A stretch of DNA of 35,496 nt from Streptococcus parasanguinis (GCF_001074805.1 NZ_JUPI01000123.1:1-35496); one strand, 5' to 3'. Positions 6,829-17,058 are shown, counted from the stretch's first letter. Notes: a model not told the origin generated them from the letters alone. Translations and numbers: made by a program.

Positions 6829-7922
6829 TTGAAAAACTCAAGCGTATTCATTATATGTTTTACGCTAGCCTAGTCTTTATGGGATTCCCATTTATCTCTA
6901 TTTTATTGGGTGAGGTTCCCTACTGGCACTTCTTTTTAGCCCTCTTGTTTATTGCTTCCTATCTAGGAATCTTGATTACTGAAAACAAAAAGCTGATCTG
7001 GATTTGTTGGCTGTACCTCCTAGCCTATGTAGCAGGAAATACTCTTTTTATTAACGCCAACTATTTTTGGTTTTATTTCTTCATCAGTAACCTGTTAGTC
7101 TATCACTTTGAGATTCGCAATTTTCGCTCTCCTTATCTTTGGACAGTTTTTCTATCGCAATTCCTACTTTTTGGAGTTATCTTTTTCAAACAGAATGCGA
7201 TGGAGTATGAATGGGTATTTTTAATCATCATTTTCTTTTTTACCCATGCCATGACCTACGGCATGATCCGGATTCGGATGATGGAAGAGTTGAAAGCTGA
7301 CCATGCCAAGCAAAATGCCCAGATCAATCTCTTGCTGGCAGAAAACGAGCGCCATCGGATTGGCCGTGATCTACATGACAGTCTGGGCCACACCTTTGCT
7401 ATGCTCAGTGTCAAGGCAGACCTGGCTGATCAATTCTTAGCATTGGGTCAGGTTGAGAAGGCGCAGGAGCAGGTCCAAGAGATTCAAGCCATTAGTCAAG
7501 AGTCCATGCACCAAGTCCGAGAGATTGTGGAGAACTTGAAGCAGCGAACCCTGGCAAGAGAGCTGGAAACCGTCAAGCAAATGCTGGAAGTAGCTCAAGT
7601 CAAAGTAGAGATTCAAAACGAGCTCGATAGAGCTAGCATCTCGCCGGTCCTAGAGTCTGCTCTGGCCATGGTGTCTCTGGAACTAGCCACCAATATGATC
7701 AAACATGCCAAAGCGACGCAAGCCCTTCTCACTTATCGCTCCACCGAAACAGGGGTGGAAATGGTCGCAGAAGACAATGGTATCGGCTTTGATAAGGTCT
7801 CCGATAAGGACCTGCACTCGATCCGCGAACGGATTGCCTTGTTGGGAGGAGAGCTGGATATCAGTCATCAATACAAGCCGACCCGGATAGAAATACGGAT
7901 CCCCTATCAAGAAAGGAAATAA
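6825..7922 (+). CDS. Membrane sensor histidine kinase, NarL/DesK-type
   Basis: The 365-residue kinase has about six N-terminal membrane helices (residues roughly 8-150) with almost no extracellular loop. The HisKA_3 phospho-acceptor segment [14 protein letters not shown] has His184 as the expected autophosphorylation site. A HATPase domain follows, with the N-box [14 protein letters not shown] and G-box EDNGIGFD, and the family's ending RERIALLGG. This architecture resembles DesK and YvfT, which sense inside or at the membrane. It should phosphorylate the regulator encoded one base downstream. The linked exporter suggests a sensor that detects either the transported compound or transporter activity. 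Confidence 0.93.
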   Translation: MIEKLKRIHYMFYASLVFMGFPFISILLGEVPYWHFFLALLFIASYLGILITENKKLIWICWLYLLAYVAGNTLFINANYFWFYFFISNLLVYHFEIRNFRSPYLWTVFLSQFLLFGVIFFKQNAMEYEWVFLIIIFFFTHAMTYGMIRIRMMEELKADHAKQNAQINLLLAENERHRIGRDLHDSLGHTFAMLSVKADLADQFLALGQVEKAQEQVQEIQAISQESMHQVREIVENLKQRTLARELETVKQMLEVAQVKVEIQNELDRASISPVLESALAMVSLELATNMIKHAKATQALLTYRSTETGVEMVAEDNGIGFDKVSDKDLHSIRERIALLGGELDISHQYKPTRIEIRIPYQERK

Positions 7923-7923
7923 A

Positions 7924-8523
7924 ATGCGCTTATTAGTTGCAGAAGACCAAAGTATGTTGCGCGATGCCCTTTGCCAGCTCTTGCTTTTGCAAGAGGATGT
8001 AGAAGAAGTCTTGCAGGCTGAAAATGGGCAAGAAGCCATTCGCTTACTCGAAACCCATCCAGTTGATATTGCTATTTTAGATATTGAGATGCCCATCAAA
8101 ACAGGGCTAGAAGTGTTGGAATGGGCCAAAAGTCAACAACCCCAGCTTAAGGTTGTCATCGTTACCACCTTTAAGAGACCGGGTTATTTTGAGCGGGCCC
8201 TCAAGGCCGGAGTCGATGCCTATGTTCTAAAAGAGCGACGCATCACGGACTTGATGGGGACCCTGCATACAGTTTTGTCAGGGCAAAAAGAATATTCTCC
8301 TGAATTAATGGAGGGAATCCTAACCCATCCCAATCCTCTAAGCTCTCAGGAGCAAGCGGTCCTAAAAGAAGTTGCAAAGGGAGCTTCTAATCAAGAAATT
8401 GCTGATCGTTTATTTCTCTCTAACGGGACTATCCGCAATTATATGTCGGCTATTCTGACCAAGTTGAATGCAGAGAACCGGACCGAGGCGGCGAAGATCG
8501 CCCAAGAAAAGGGATGGCTATAA
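7924..8523 (+). CDS. NarL/LuxR-family response regulator
   Basis: The 199-residue regulator has a receiver domain (residues 1-115) with acidic pocket AED (Glu7, Asp8), phospho-acceptor Asp53 in ILDIEMP and the conserved lysine in YVLKERR. A LuxR-type helix-turn-helix follows (about residues 135-195, [23 protein letters not shown]). It is the partner of the kinase encoded upstream and the last gene of the operon. It probably binds the TGAC repeats before the operon and activates its own transcription, but that is inferred from site geometry. Confidence 0.95.
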   Translation: MRLLVAEDQSMLRDALCQLLLLQEDVEEVLQAENGQEAIRLLETHPVDIAILDIEMPIKTGLEVLEWAKSQQPQLKVVIVTTFKRPGYFERALKAGVDAYVLKERRITDLMGTLHTVLSGQKEYSPELMEGILTHPNPLSSQEQAVLKEVAKGASNQEIADRLFLSNGTIRNYMSAILTKLNAENRTEAAKIAQEKGWL

Positions 8524-8529
8524 GCAAGC

Positions 8530-8560
8530 AAAGTTTCTAGGATTCCTAGAGACTTTTTTT
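8530..8560 (+). terminator. Operon terminator after the response regulator
   Basis: AAAGTTTCTAGG (8530-8541), an ATT loop and CCTAGAGACTTT (8545-8556) with one G·T pair, then a T tract. Confidence 0.9.
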
Positions 8561-8611
8561 GTGATAGACTTAGCAATTCTAGAGAAACTCTCATTATTCG
8601 GATTTGGATAG

Positions 8612-8626
8612 AAAATTCAGAAAATT
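8612..8626 (+). promoter_or_regulatory. CodY-like box upstream of ilvB
   Basis: AAAATTCAGAAAATT matches the 15-base CodY consensus AATTTTCWGAAAATT at 13 positions. It ends 12 bases before the -35 of the ilvB promoter. CodY control of ilv genes by branched-chain amino acids is known in streptococci and other Firmicutes. Confidence 0.7.
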
Positions 8627-8638
8627 TACTATTTTTCC

Positions 8639-8666
8639 TTGAAATATTTCCTAAAAATGGTATGAT
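8639..8666 (+). promoter_or_regulatory. Promoter of the ilvBNC operon
   Basis: TTGAAA (8639-8644), a 16-base spacer and TATGAT (8661-8666). The leader would be only about 40 bases, too short for a T-box or peptide attenuator. Confidence 0.7.
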
Positions 8667-8710
8667 AGTAGCATGCTCATTTGAGAAACAAAGTACTGGA
8701 AAGGAGAGAC

Positions 8711-10411
8711 ATGGAGAAAATTACCTTAGAAACTGCGAAAACCGGTTCAGAACTTGTCCTTGAAACCCTGCGTGATTTGGGAATCGATACGATTTTTGGT
8801 TATCCTGGTGGAGCCGTTTTGCCTTTATACGATGCTATTTATAGCTTTAAAGGTATCAAGCATATTCTTGGACGACACGAACAAGGATGCTTGCATGAAG
8901 CTGAAGGCTATGCCAAATCAACTGGGAAGTTGGGTGTCGCAGTCGTCACGAGTGGACCGGGGGCTACCAATGCTATTACAGGGATTGCGGATGCCATGAG
9001 CGACAGTGTACCTTTATTGGTCTTTACTGGACAAGTTAATCGCGCTGGAATCGGGAAAGACGCCTTCCAAGAAGCGGATATTGTGGGAATTACCATGCCC
9101 ATTACCAAGTACAATTATCAAGTACGTGAGACGGCAGACCTTCCGCGGATTATTACAGAAGCTGTCCATATCGCGACTACAGGTCGTCCAGGTCCTGTCG
9201 TCATTGACCTACCGAAAGACGTCTCTGCTATAGAGACAGATTTCATCTATGAACCAAGTGTGAAGCTTCCAAGCTACCAGCCAACCATTGAACCAAATGA
9301 ATTGCAAATCAAAAAGATTTTGAAGCAATTGAGTAAGGCTAAAAAACCAGTTCTTCTTGTTGGTGGTGGGGTAAGTTACGCTGGAGCTGCAAAAGAGTTG
9401 CTTGCTTTTGCAGAGCGCTATCAGATTCCAGTAGTGACCAGTCTTTTAGGTCAAGGAACGATTGCGACCAGTCATCCTCTTTTCCTAGGAATGGGAGGAA
9501 TGCACGGATCCTTCGCTGCTAACATTGCCATGACAGAGACGGATTTCATGATTAGTGTTGGTTGTCGATTTGATGACCGTTTAACAGGTAATCCAAAAAC
9601 TTTCGCTAAGAATGCTAAGGTTGCCCACATTGATATTGATCCTGCAGAGATTGGCAAAATCATTGCTGTTGACATTCCAGTTGTCGGCGATGCGAAGAAG
9701 GCCTTGCAGCAGTTACTAGCAGAGCCAACGGTTCATAACAATACAGAAAAATGGATCGAGAAGGTGACCCAAGATAAGAACCGGGTCCGTTCTTACGACA
9801 AGAAAGAACGGGTTGTACAGCCACAAGCTGTGATCGAGCGCATTGGAGAGTTGACCAAGGGGGACGCTATTGTCGTCACAGACGTTGGACAACACCAAAT
9901 GTGGGCAGCTCAATACTATCCTTACCAAAATGAGCGCCAATTGGTGACTTCAGGTGGTTTAGGAACTATGGGATTTGGTGTTCCTGCAGCTATCGGAGCA
10001 AAAATTGCCAATCCAGATAAAGAAGTTGTTCTCTTTGTCGGAGACGGTGGTTTCCAAATGACCAACCAGGAATTGGCGATCTTAAATATTTATAAGGTTC
10101 CCATCAAGGTCGTTATGCTCAACAACCATTCACTTGGGATGGTCCGTCAATGGCAAGAAGCCTTCTATGATGGTCGGACATCAGAGTCAGTCTTTGATAG
10201 CCTTCCGGATTTCCAATTGATGGCGCAAGCCTACGGGATCAAGAATTATAAATTTGATAATCCTGAAACCCTAGAGAAGGATTTGGAAGTCATCACAGAA
10301 GATGTACCAATGTTCATCGAAGTAGACATTTCTCGGAAAGAGCATGTCTTACCGATGGTACCAGCTGGTAAGAGTAATCATGAGATGTTGGGGGTGAAGT
10401 TTAATGCGTAG
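8711..10411 (+). CDS. ilvB: Acetolactate synthase large (catalytic) subunit
   Basis: The 566-residue enzyme condenses two pyruvates to acetolactate, or pyruvate with 2-oxobutyrate, the first common step of valine, leucine and isoleucine synthesis. It shows the N-terminal thiamine-diphosphate domain with catalytic glutamate (GRHEQGCLHEAEGYA), a central domain with the family's GCRFDDR segment, and the C-terminal cofactor motif (GDGGFQMTNQEL to NN). The frame is open from 8681, but the ATG at 8711 has AAGGAG at proper distance and gives the usual N-terminus. It overlaps ilvN by eight bases, as expected for subunits made in a fixed ratio. Confidence 0.97.
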   Translation: MEKITLETAKTGSELVLETLRDLGIDTIFGYPGGAVLPLYDAIYSFKGIKHILGRHEQGCLHEAEGYAKSTGKLGVAVVTSGPGATNAITGIADAMSDSVPLLVFTGQVNRAGIGKDAFQEADIVGITMPITKYNYQVRETADLPRIITEAVHIATTGRPGPVVIDLPKDVSAIETDFIYEPSVKLPSYQPTIEPNELQIKKILKQLSKAKKPVLLVGGGVSYAGAAKELLAFAERYQIPVVTSLLGQGTIATSHPLFLGMGGMHGSFAANIAMTETDFMISVGCRFDDRLTGNPKTFAKNAKVAHIDIDPAEIGKIIAVDIPVVGDAKKALQQLLAEPTVHNNTEKWIEKVTQDKNRVRSYDKKERVVQPQAVIERIGELTKGDAIVVTDVGQHQMWAAQYYPYQNERQLVTSGGLGTMGFGVPAAIGAKIANPDKEVVLFVGDGGFQMTNQELAILNIYKVPIKVVMLNNHSLGMVRQWQEAFYDGRTSESVFDSLPDFQLMAQAYGIKNYKFDNPETLEKDLEVITEDVPMFIEVDISRKEHVLPMVPAGKSNHEMLGVKFNA

Positions 10412-10880
10412 AATGTTAACAGCCAAACTTCAAAACCGCTCAGGTGTTCTGAACCGCTTTACAGGAGTTCTATCGAGACGTCAAGTCAATATCGAAAGTA
10501 TCTCTGTTGGCGCAACAGAAAACCCTAACGTATCGCGGATTACCATCATCATTGATGTTGCTTCGCACGATGAAGTGGAGCAAATCATCAAACAGCTCAA
10601 CCGCCAGGTGGATGTGATCCGTGTCCGGGATATCACGGATAAACCACACTTGGAGCGCGAAGTGATCTTGGTGAAAGTTTCTGCACCAGCTGAGAAACGG
10701 GCAGAAATCTTGGCCATTATTCAACCTTTCCGTGCAACCGTGGTCGACGTAGCTCCAAGCTCGATTACTGTTCAAATGACGGGAAATGCAGAAAAGAGTG
10801 AAGCCCTTATTCGGGTTATTCGTCCGTATGGGATTAAAAACATCGCCCGCACCGGTGCAACCGGATTTACTCGAGATTAA
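10404..10880 (+). CDS. ilvN: Acetolactate synthase small (regulatory) subunit
   Basis: A 158-residue protein with an N-terminal ACT domain (about residues 3-75: LTAKLQNRSGVLNRFTGVLS, then NIESISVGATE) that binds valine for feedback inhibition, and the C-terminal domain of the family. It joins the catalytic subunit encoded upstream, with which its gene overlaps by eight bases. The length is normal for ilvN/ilvH. The end of the gene and the bases just after it form two small hairpins (10871-10887 and 10906-10918) without a T tail, so readthrough into ilvC is expected. Confidence 0.96.
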   Translation: MRRMLTAKLQNRSGVLNRFTGVLSRRQVNIESISVGATENPNVSRITIIIDVASHDEVEQIIKQLNRQVDVIRVRDITDKPHLEREVILVKVSAPAEKRAEILAIIQPFRATVVDVAPSSITVQMTGNAEKSEALIRVIRPYGIKNIARTGATGFTRD

Positions 10881-10925
10881 TTCTCGACTGAAAATTGTTA
10901 TCCTCGCCTTAAAAAGGCAAATTAA

Positions 10926-11969
<1,044 letters not shown>

Positions 11970-11985
11970 TTGTCTGTAGAAGACT

Positions 11986-12018
11986 AAGCAAGTTGGGACA
12001 CCCTGGCTTGCTTTTTTC
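11986..12018 (+). terminator. ilvC terminator
   Basis: AAGCAAG (11986-11992) pairs with CTTGCTT (12007-12013), GGG with CCC inside, then a T tract. No separate promoter is obvious before ilvA, so some readthrough is likely. Confidence 0.8.
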
Positions 12019-12045
12019 ATCAAAACACAGCAACAGAGGTATGAA

Positions 12046-13296
12046 ATGATAACAGCAAAAGATGTGGCTAAGGCCCATAAAATATTAAGAGGGGTCGTTG
12101 TTAATACGCCTCTTGAATACGACCACTATTTATCTGAAAAATATGGGGCAAAGATTTATTTGAAAAAAGAAAATGCCCAACGCGTTCGCTCTTTCAAGAT
12201 TCGTGGAGCGTATTTTGCAATTTCTCAACTCTCAAAAGAAGAGCGTGAGCGTGGGGTAGTGTGTGCTTCTGCGGGAAACCACGCGCAAGGGGTTGCTTAT
12301 ACTTGTAATGAAATGAAGATTCCAGCGACCATCTTCATGCCGATTACGACACCGCAACAAAAGATCGGCCAAGTCCGATTCTTTGGTGGAGATTATGTAA
12401 CGATCAAGTTGGTGGGGGATACCTTTGACGCTTCAGCGAAGGCAGCACAAGAATTTACGCTTGCAGAAAAACGGACCTTTATTGACCCGTTTGATGATCC
12501 AAACGTACAGGCTGGTCAAGGAACAGTGGCCTACGAAATCCTTGAGGAAGCTCGAAAAGAATCGATTGCTTTTGATGCAGTCCTTGTTCCTGTAGGAGGT
12601 GGTGGCCTCATTTCAGGTGTTTCAACCTACATCAAAGAAACAGAGCCTAGGATTGAGGTCATTGGGGTAGAGGCTGAAGGGGCGCGCTCTATGAAGGCTG
12701 CTTTTGAAGCAGGGGGCCCAGTCAAATTACCAGAAATTGATAAATTTGCAGATGGGATTGCCGTGCAAAAAGTAGGACAATTAACCTATGAAGTAACCCG
12801 TCAGCATGTGGAAACCCTGGTTGGGGTCGATGAAGGTTTGATTTCAGAGACTTTGATTGACCTTTATTCTAAGCAAGGAATTGTTGCCGAACCAGCGGGA
12901 GCTGCTAGTGTGGCATCTCTAGAGATCTTGCGCGAATACATCAAGGGGAAAACGATCTGTTGTATTATCTCAGGTGGGAATAATGATATTAACCGCATGC
13001 CTGAAATGGAAGAACGTGCCTTGATCTACGATGGAGTGAAACACTACTTTATCGTAAACTTCCCACAACGTCCAGGGGCCCTTCGCGAGTTTGTAAATGA
13101 TATCTTAGGGCCAAATGATGATATCACACGTTTTGAATACATCAAGCGTGCTAGTAAGGGAACAGGCCCTGTCTTGATTGGGGTTACTTTAGCTAATAAA
13201 CATGACTATGCAGGCTTGGTCAACCGTATCGAGCGTTTTGATCCGTCTTTCATTAACTTGAACGGCAATGAAACTCTCTATAATATGCTCGTCTGA
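12046..13296 (+). CDS. ilvA: Threonine dehydratase, biosynthetic (threonine deaminase)
   Basis: The 416-residue PLP enzyme converts threonine to 2-oxobutyrate, the entry step to isoleucine. Seen are the PLP lysine motif RSFKIRGAY, the substrate segment ASAGNHAQGVAY, the glycine-rich phosphate-binding loop VPVGGGGLISG and GGNNDINR. A C-terminal ACT-like regulatory domain begins around residue 325. The length fits the short Gram-positive form with one regulatory unit. A weak AGAGG site precedes the ATG; an ATG five bases earlier reads only two codons. The last four codons including the stop are part of a perfect 12-base tandem duplication. Confidence 0.96.
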   Translation: MITAKDVAKAHKILRGVVVNTPLEYDHYLSEKYGAKIYLKKENAQRVRSFKIRGAYFAISQLSKEERERGVVCASAGNHAQGVAYTCNEMKIPATIFMPITTPQQKIGQVRFFGGDYVTIKLVGDTFDASAKAAQEFTLAEKRTFIDPFDDPNVQAGQGTVAYEILEEARKESIAFDAVLVPVGGGGLISGVSTYIKETEPRIEVIGVEAEGARSMKAAFEAGGPVKLPEIDKFADGIAVQKVGQLTYEVTRQHVETLVGVDEGLISETLIDLYSKQGIVAEPAGAASVASLEILREYIKGKTICCIISGGNNDINRMPEMEERALIYDGVKHYFIVNFPQRPGALREFVNDILGPNDDITRFEYIKRASKGTGPVLIGVTLANKHDYAGLVNRIERFDPSFINLNGNETLYNMLV

Positions 13297-13308
13297 ATGC
13301 TCGTCTGA
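13285..13308 (+). repeat. Perfect 12-base tandem duplication at the ilvA stop
   Basis: ATGCTCGTCTGA occurs twice in a row (13285-13296 and 13297-13308). The first copy encodes Met-Leu-Val-stop, so the second lies wholly after the stop codon and leaves the protein unchanged. Confidence 0.95.
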
Positions 13309-13336
13309 GTATCATACAGAAACAATCGACCATTTA

Positions 13337-13370
13337 AGCAATATATTTTTAAGGAATATATTGCTTTTTT
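13337..13370 (+). terminator. ilvA terminator
   Basis: AGCAATATATT (13337-13347) pairs perfectly with AATATATTGCT (13355-13365), followed by a T tract. Confidence 0.92.
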
Positions 13371-13390
13371 ATCAACACTTGTGATATGAT
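13361..13390 (+). promoter_or_regulatory. Promoter of the SPFH-protein gene
   Basis: Extended -10 TGA-TATGAT (13385-13390) with a weak -35 (TTGCTT, 13361-13366, 18-base spacing) embedded in the preceding terminator. Confidence 0.55.
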
Positions 13391-13418
13391 ATGCGTAAAT
13401 TAAAAGGAGGAACTTTTT

Positions 13419-14312
13419 ATGCCTGAATTTATTATCTTTGTTTTATTTTTGCTACTGGTTGCAGGATTCATTGTGATTAGCTCACTATATGTGGTCAAGC
13501 AACAATCCGTTGCCATCATCGAGCGCTTCGGACGTTATCAAAAAATTAGCGATAGTGGCATTCATATGCGAGCGCCTTTTGGTATCGATAAAATTGCAGC
13601 ACGAGTTCAATTGCGCGTCTTGCAGAGTGAGATCGTGGTTGAAACAAAAACTCAGGACAACGTATTCGTTACCATGAATGTGGCGACGCAATACCGAGTA
13701 AACGAAAGCAACGTAAAGGATGCCTACTACAAGTTGATGCGTCCAGAGTCACAGATTAAATCATACATTGAAGATGCTTTGCGTTCTTCTGTTCCCAAGT
13801 TGACCTTGGATGAATTATTTGAGAAAAAAGACGAAATCGCCCTTGAAGTTCAAAAACAAGTGGCAGAAGAAATGTCAACTTATGGATATATTATTGTAAA
13901 AACCTTGATCACCAAAGTTGAGCCAGATGCCGAAGTGAAACAATCCATGAACGAGATTAATGCGGCGCAAAGAAAACGCGTGGCAGCTCAGGAATTGGCA
14001 GAAGCAGACAAGATCAAGATCGTTACTGCTGCCGAAGCTGAGGCGGAAAAAGACCGCTTGCACGGGGTCGGTATTGCCGAGCAACGGAAGGCTATTGTCG
14101 ATGGATTGGCAGACTCTATTAAAGAGTTAAAAGGAGCCAATGTAGACTTGACCGAAGAGCAAATCATGTCTATTCTGTTAACCAATCAGTACTTAGATAC
14201 CTTAAATAATTTTGCAGATAAAGAAGGGAATAATACGATTTTCCTACCAGCTAACCCAGATGGCGTCGAAAACATTCGTACACAAATATTATCAGCCTTG
14301 AAAGCAAAGTAA
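13419..14312 (+). CDS. SPFH/Band 7 membrane-associated protein
   Basis: A 297-residue protein with one N-terminal membrane helix (about residues 3-25) and an SPFH/Band 7 domain (VVKQQSVAIIERFGRYQK onward, to about residue 190). An alanine/glutamate-rich predicted coiled coil follows (residues 180-230, AAQRKRVAAQELAEADKIK). This is the stomatin/QmcA-like type, which oligomerises at the membrane and often organises proteases or lipid domains; the role in streptococci is not settled. It has a good AAGGAGG ribosome site and its own promoter. No terminator is evident between it and the next promoter. Confidence 0.92.
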   Translation: MPEFIIFVLFLLLVAGFIVISSLYVVKQQSVAIIERFGRYQKISDSGIHMRAPFGIDKIAARVQLRVLQSEIVVETKTQDNVFVTMNVATQYRVNESNVKDAYYKLMRPESQIKSYIEDALRSSVPKLTLDELFEKKDEIALEVQKQVAEEMSTYGYIIVKTLITKVEPDAEVKQSMNEINAAQRKRVAAQELAEADKIKIVTAAEAEAEKDRLHGVGIAEQRKAIVDGLADSIKELKGANVDLTEEQIMSILLTNQYLDTLNNFADKEGNNTIFLPANPDGVENIRTQILSALKAK

Positions 14313-14359
14313 ATTTTTTCTCATTTTTTAAAAAAGGTTCGTATTTTCAGCGATTTTAG

Positions 14360-14388
14360 TTGACAAAATGTGCAAAACAATTTATATT
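14360..14388 (+). promoter_or_regulatory. Promoter of the 71-aa protein gene
   Basis: Perfect TTGACA (14360-14365), a 17-base spacer and TATATT (14383-14388). Confidence 0.8.
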
Positions 14389-14420
14389 AGTATTGGAAAT
14401 AATAATATAGGAGAAAGATC

Positions 14421-14636
14421 ATGGCTAAATCGAACTTTGAAAAAGTAGAATCAGTTGTTGGATGGGTACGCGATAAGAAAATTACGGGATATCGTATCAG
14501 TAAAGAAACAAATGCCCGTGAAATGTCTATCATTGCCTTGGCTCAAGGACGTGCAAAAGTGAAGAACATCTCGTTTGAAACTGCACTCGGATTGATTGAT
14601 TTTTATGACAAAAATCATCAAAAATTCGAAGATTAA
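14421..14636 (+). CDS. Small HTH-like protein, unknown function
   Basis: The 71-residue protein contains a stretch laid out like a lambda-repressor-type helix-turn-helix: TGYRISKETNAREMSIIALA, then a variable link, then FETALGLIDFYD as the closing helix. The 'YRISKET' and 'ETALGLIDFYD' parts resemble XRE-family proteins, but the recognition helix is atypical. It has its own strong promoter, a GGAGAAAG ribosome site and a strong terminator, so it is monocistronic and probably well expressed. It could be a small regulator or nucleoid-type protein; DNA binding is inferred. Confidence 0.78.
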   Translation: MAKSNFEKVESVVGWVRDKKITGYRISKETNAREMSIIALAQGRAKVKNISFETALGLIDFYDKNHQKFED

Positions 14637-14655
14637 TTTGTTGTTCCAATTAAAA

Positions 14656-14683
14656 ACCAGAGAGGCTTCCTCTCTGTTTTTTT
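14656..14683 (+). terminator. Terminator after the 71-aa gene
   Basis: CAGAGAGG (14658-14665), a CTT loop and CCTCTCTG (14669-14676), then a T7 tract. The A-rich left flank could give weak activity on the other strand too. Confidence 0.9.
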
Positions 14684-14709
14684 CTATGCCTTAAAAGAAG
14701 AGGAGGTAC

Positions 14710-14748
14710 AAAAAACAGCTTGCTTCCATACTGGTAAGCAAACTGTTT
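14710..14748 (-). terminator. Terminator of the amino-acid ABC operon (minus strand)
   Basis: AAACAG and TTGCTT (14713-14725) pair with AAGCAA and CTGTTT (14736-14748). Read on the minus strand the hairpin is followed by a run of T. Confidence 0.85.
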
Positions 14749-14755
14749 CAAGAGG

Positions 14756-15496
14756 TTAGTGTAAGAAGCGTTGAAGGAATTCCTTGGTCCGTTCTTCTTT
14801 GGGATTACTAAAGATTTCTTTTGGATCTCCCTGCTCAGCAATGACCCCCTTGTCCATGAAGATGACACGGCTAGAGACATCGCGGGCAAATTCCATTTCG
14901 TGGGTTACGACGATCATGGTCAAACCTTCTTTAGCGAGGTCCTGCATGATTTTCAAAACTTCCCCAACCATTTCAGGGTCCAGGGCGGAAGTTGGTTCAT
15001 CAAAGAGGATGGCATCAGGATCCATGGAAAGGGCACGCGCGATAGCAACCCGTTGTTTTTGGCCTCCTGAAAGTTGTTTCGGACGGGCAGCCCAATATTG
15101 AGATCCCATACCGACTTTTTCAAGGTTTTCTTTGGCAACTTTTTCTGCGGTTTCACGATCACGCTTGAGGACGGTTGTTTGTGCAACGATCGTATTTTCT
15201 AAGACATTTAAATTTTCAAAGAGATTAAAGCTTTGGAAAACCATTCCTAATTTCTCGCGGTAGTGGGTAAGATCATACTCAGGATCAAGAACATTTTGTC
15301 CACGATAGAGAATCTCTCCAGCTGTAGGAGTTTCTAGAAGATTGATGGAGCGAAGGAAGGTTGATTTTCCGCTACCAGAGCTCCCGATGATGGAGATCAC
15401 CTCTCCTTTTTCAACCGTAAGGGAAATATCTTTCAAAACCTCATTTTGACCATAAGATTTTTTTAAATGTTGGATTTCAAGAATTTTTTCTGCCAT
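14756..15496 (-). CDS. Polar amino-acid ABC transporter ATP-binding protein
   Basis: A 246-residue GlnQ/ArtP-type ATPase with Walker [11 protein letters not shown]-loop MVFQSFNLF, signature LSGGQKQR, Walker [12 protein letters not shown] and H-loop VVTHEM. It powers uptake through the fused binding-protein/permease encoded just upstream; its ATG shares one base with that gene's stop. Together they make a complete importer for a polar amino acid such as glutamine, glutamate, arginine or cystine, which sequence alone does not resolve. Confidence 0.95.
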   Translation of the reverse strand: MAEKILEIQHLKKSYGQNEVLKDISLTVEKGEVISIIGSSGSGKSTFLRSINLLETPTAGEILYRGQNVLDPEYDLTHYREKLGMVFQSFNLFENLNVLENTIVAQTTVLKRDRETAEKVAKENLEKVGMGSQYWAARPKQLSGGQKQRVAIARALSMDPDAILFDEPTSALDPEMVGEVLKIMQDLAKEGLTMIVVTHEMEFARDVSSRVIFMDKGVIAEQGDPKEIFSNPKEERTKEFLQRFLH

Positions 15497-17058
15497 TATT
15501 TCACCTCATTGACTTGCATTTGATTGGCACCTGTAGTATAAGTATCAGAATCTAAGCGACGTTCGATGTAGCGAAGAATTCGTGTGATGGTAAAGGTGAG
15601 AACGAAGTAAATCACAGCGATGATCGTAAAGGTTGGGAAGTATTGGTAGTTTTGAGTTGCGACCGTATTTCCTGTAAAGTACAGTTCAACTACAGAGATC
15701 ACATTTAAAACAGATGTATCCTTGATGTTAATAACAAATTCATTCCCTGTTGCTGGCAAGATATTGCGAACAACCTGTGGAAGGACGACCTTGCGCATGG
15801 TTTGTCCATGGGTCATTCCTAGAGCAGTCGCTGCTTCAAACTGACCTGGATCCACTGCTAAGATCCCACCACGAACAATCTCACTCATATAAGCTCCGGT
15901 ATTGATTGATACGATAAAGATGGCGGCCCAGGTACGATCCAAGGAAATGTTGAAGGCTTGGGCGGAACCATAGAAAATGACCATGGATTGAACGATCATC
16001 GGAGTTCCACGGAAGATTTCAATGTAGACATTGAGGAACCAACCAAAGGCAGTTTGACATCCAGCAAGGAATTTATTTTTAGCCTTCGGAGCTGTTCGGA
16101 AGACACCGATTAACAAACCGATAATCAACCCAGCGATAGTTCCAGTCATAGAGATTAAGAGGGTCATTCCAGTTCCCCGTAAGAACTGTGGGCCATTATC
16201 CTTTAAAATCTTCATCACTTGGCTAAAGAATGTCTGCTTATCATCACTAGCATCACTGGAAGCTGGTTGCTTCTTAATCATATCATCCATGAGTTTGACT
16301 TGGTCTTCAGACGAAATCTTAGCTAGTGCGGCATTGACTTGGTCAAGTCTAGTATCACCCTTCTTCATCCCGATAGCGATGGTCGCATCTTCTTCTCCAA
16401 CTTCAAATCCTTTTTTGAATTGGATCATCTTAAATTTTGAATTAGCGGACTCAGCGGTTAGGGCTTCTGGTCGTTCGGAAACATAAGCATCGATGACGCC
16501 GGATTCAAGCGCTTGACGCATTTGAGCAAAGTCTCCCATAGCGGTTTCTTGTTTTGCCCCTTTGAGTTGAGAAATGAGCGAGTAGAGGTAGACACCTTGT
16601 TGAGAGGTGACCTTTGCATCTTTAAAGTCATCTAAGGTAGTAGCATTTGCATATTTTCCGTCTTTGCGGACCAGCATGACCGGCTCGCTGGTATAGTAGC
16701 TATTAGAGAAGGCGACCTCTTTTTTACGTTCAGCAGTGGGACTCATCCCGGCGATAATCATATCGATTTTACCAGATGTGAGTGCTGGAATTAAACCGTT
16801 CCAAGATGTTTTCACGATCAAAGGTTTTTTACCTAAATCTGCTGCAACTTTTTTGGCGATTTGGACATCGTACCCATTGGCATATTGGTTGGTACCATCA
16901 ATCTTCACGGCTCCATTTGAATCATCTTCCTGGGTCCAGTTAAAGGGAGCGTAGGCCGCTTCCATTCCGATTCGTAAATAGTCATCTGCATGAGCAACCT
17001 GTGTGATGCCTAGGCAAATGAAAAGCCCTGTTAAGAGCGCGAATAATGTTTTTTTCAT
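15496..17058 (-). CDS. Amino-acid ABC transporter, fused binding protein and permease
   Basis: This 520-residue protein joins two functions. Residues 1-24 are a signal sequence ending AHA-DD. Residues about 26-262 are a polar amino-acid-binding domain ([11 protein letters not shown] near the start, [13 protein letters not shown]). A serine/aspartate linker leads to a permease domain (about 280-500) with four or five membrane helices and the EAA loop motif [17 protein letters not shown] that docks on the ATPase. The fusion keeps the binding domain tethered to the membrane, a normal layout in streptococci and lactococci. It is first in a two-gene operon with its own promoter at 17091-17119, behind a GAGGAG ribosome site. 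Confidence 0.95.
   Translation of the reverse strand: MKKTLFALLTGLFICLGITQVAHADDYLRIGMEAAYAPFNWTQEDDSNGAVKIDGTNQYANGYDVQIAKKVAADLGKKPLIVKTSWNGLIPALTSGKIDMIIAGMSPTAERKKEVAFSNSYYTSEPVMLVRKDGKYANATTLDDFKDAKVTSQQGVYLYSLISQLKGAKQETAMGDFAQMRQALESGVIDAYVSERPEALTAESANSKFKMIQFKKGFEVGEEDATIAIGMKKGDTRLDQVNAALAKISSEDQVKLMDDMIKKQPASSDASDDKQTFFSQVMKILKDNGPQFLRGTGMTLLISMTGTIAGLIIGLLIGVFRTAPKAKNKFLAGCQTAFGWFLNVYIEIFRGTPMIVQSMVIFYGSAQAFNISLDRTWAAIFIVSINTGAYMSEIVRGGILAVDPGQFEAATALGMTHGQTMRKVVLPQVVRNILPATGNEFVINIKDTSVLNVISVVELYFTGNTVATQNYQYFPTFTIIAVIYFVLTFTITRILRYIERRLDSDTYTTGANQMQVNEVK

Noticed and set aside
7683..8129. Antisense frame of 148 codons across the kinase and regulator genes
   Set aside because: It is a shadow of two well-supported genes, with no promoter or ribosome site.
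10906..10918. Small hairpin between ilvN and ilvC as a terminator
   Set aside because: Only five pairs with no T tract after it; ilvC is more likely read through from ilvBN.
14342..14356. Third CodY-like box (TATTTTCAGCGATTT) before the 71-aa gene
   Set aside because: It has four mismatches to the consensus, too weak to claim in A/T-rich DNA, although it lies just before a -35.
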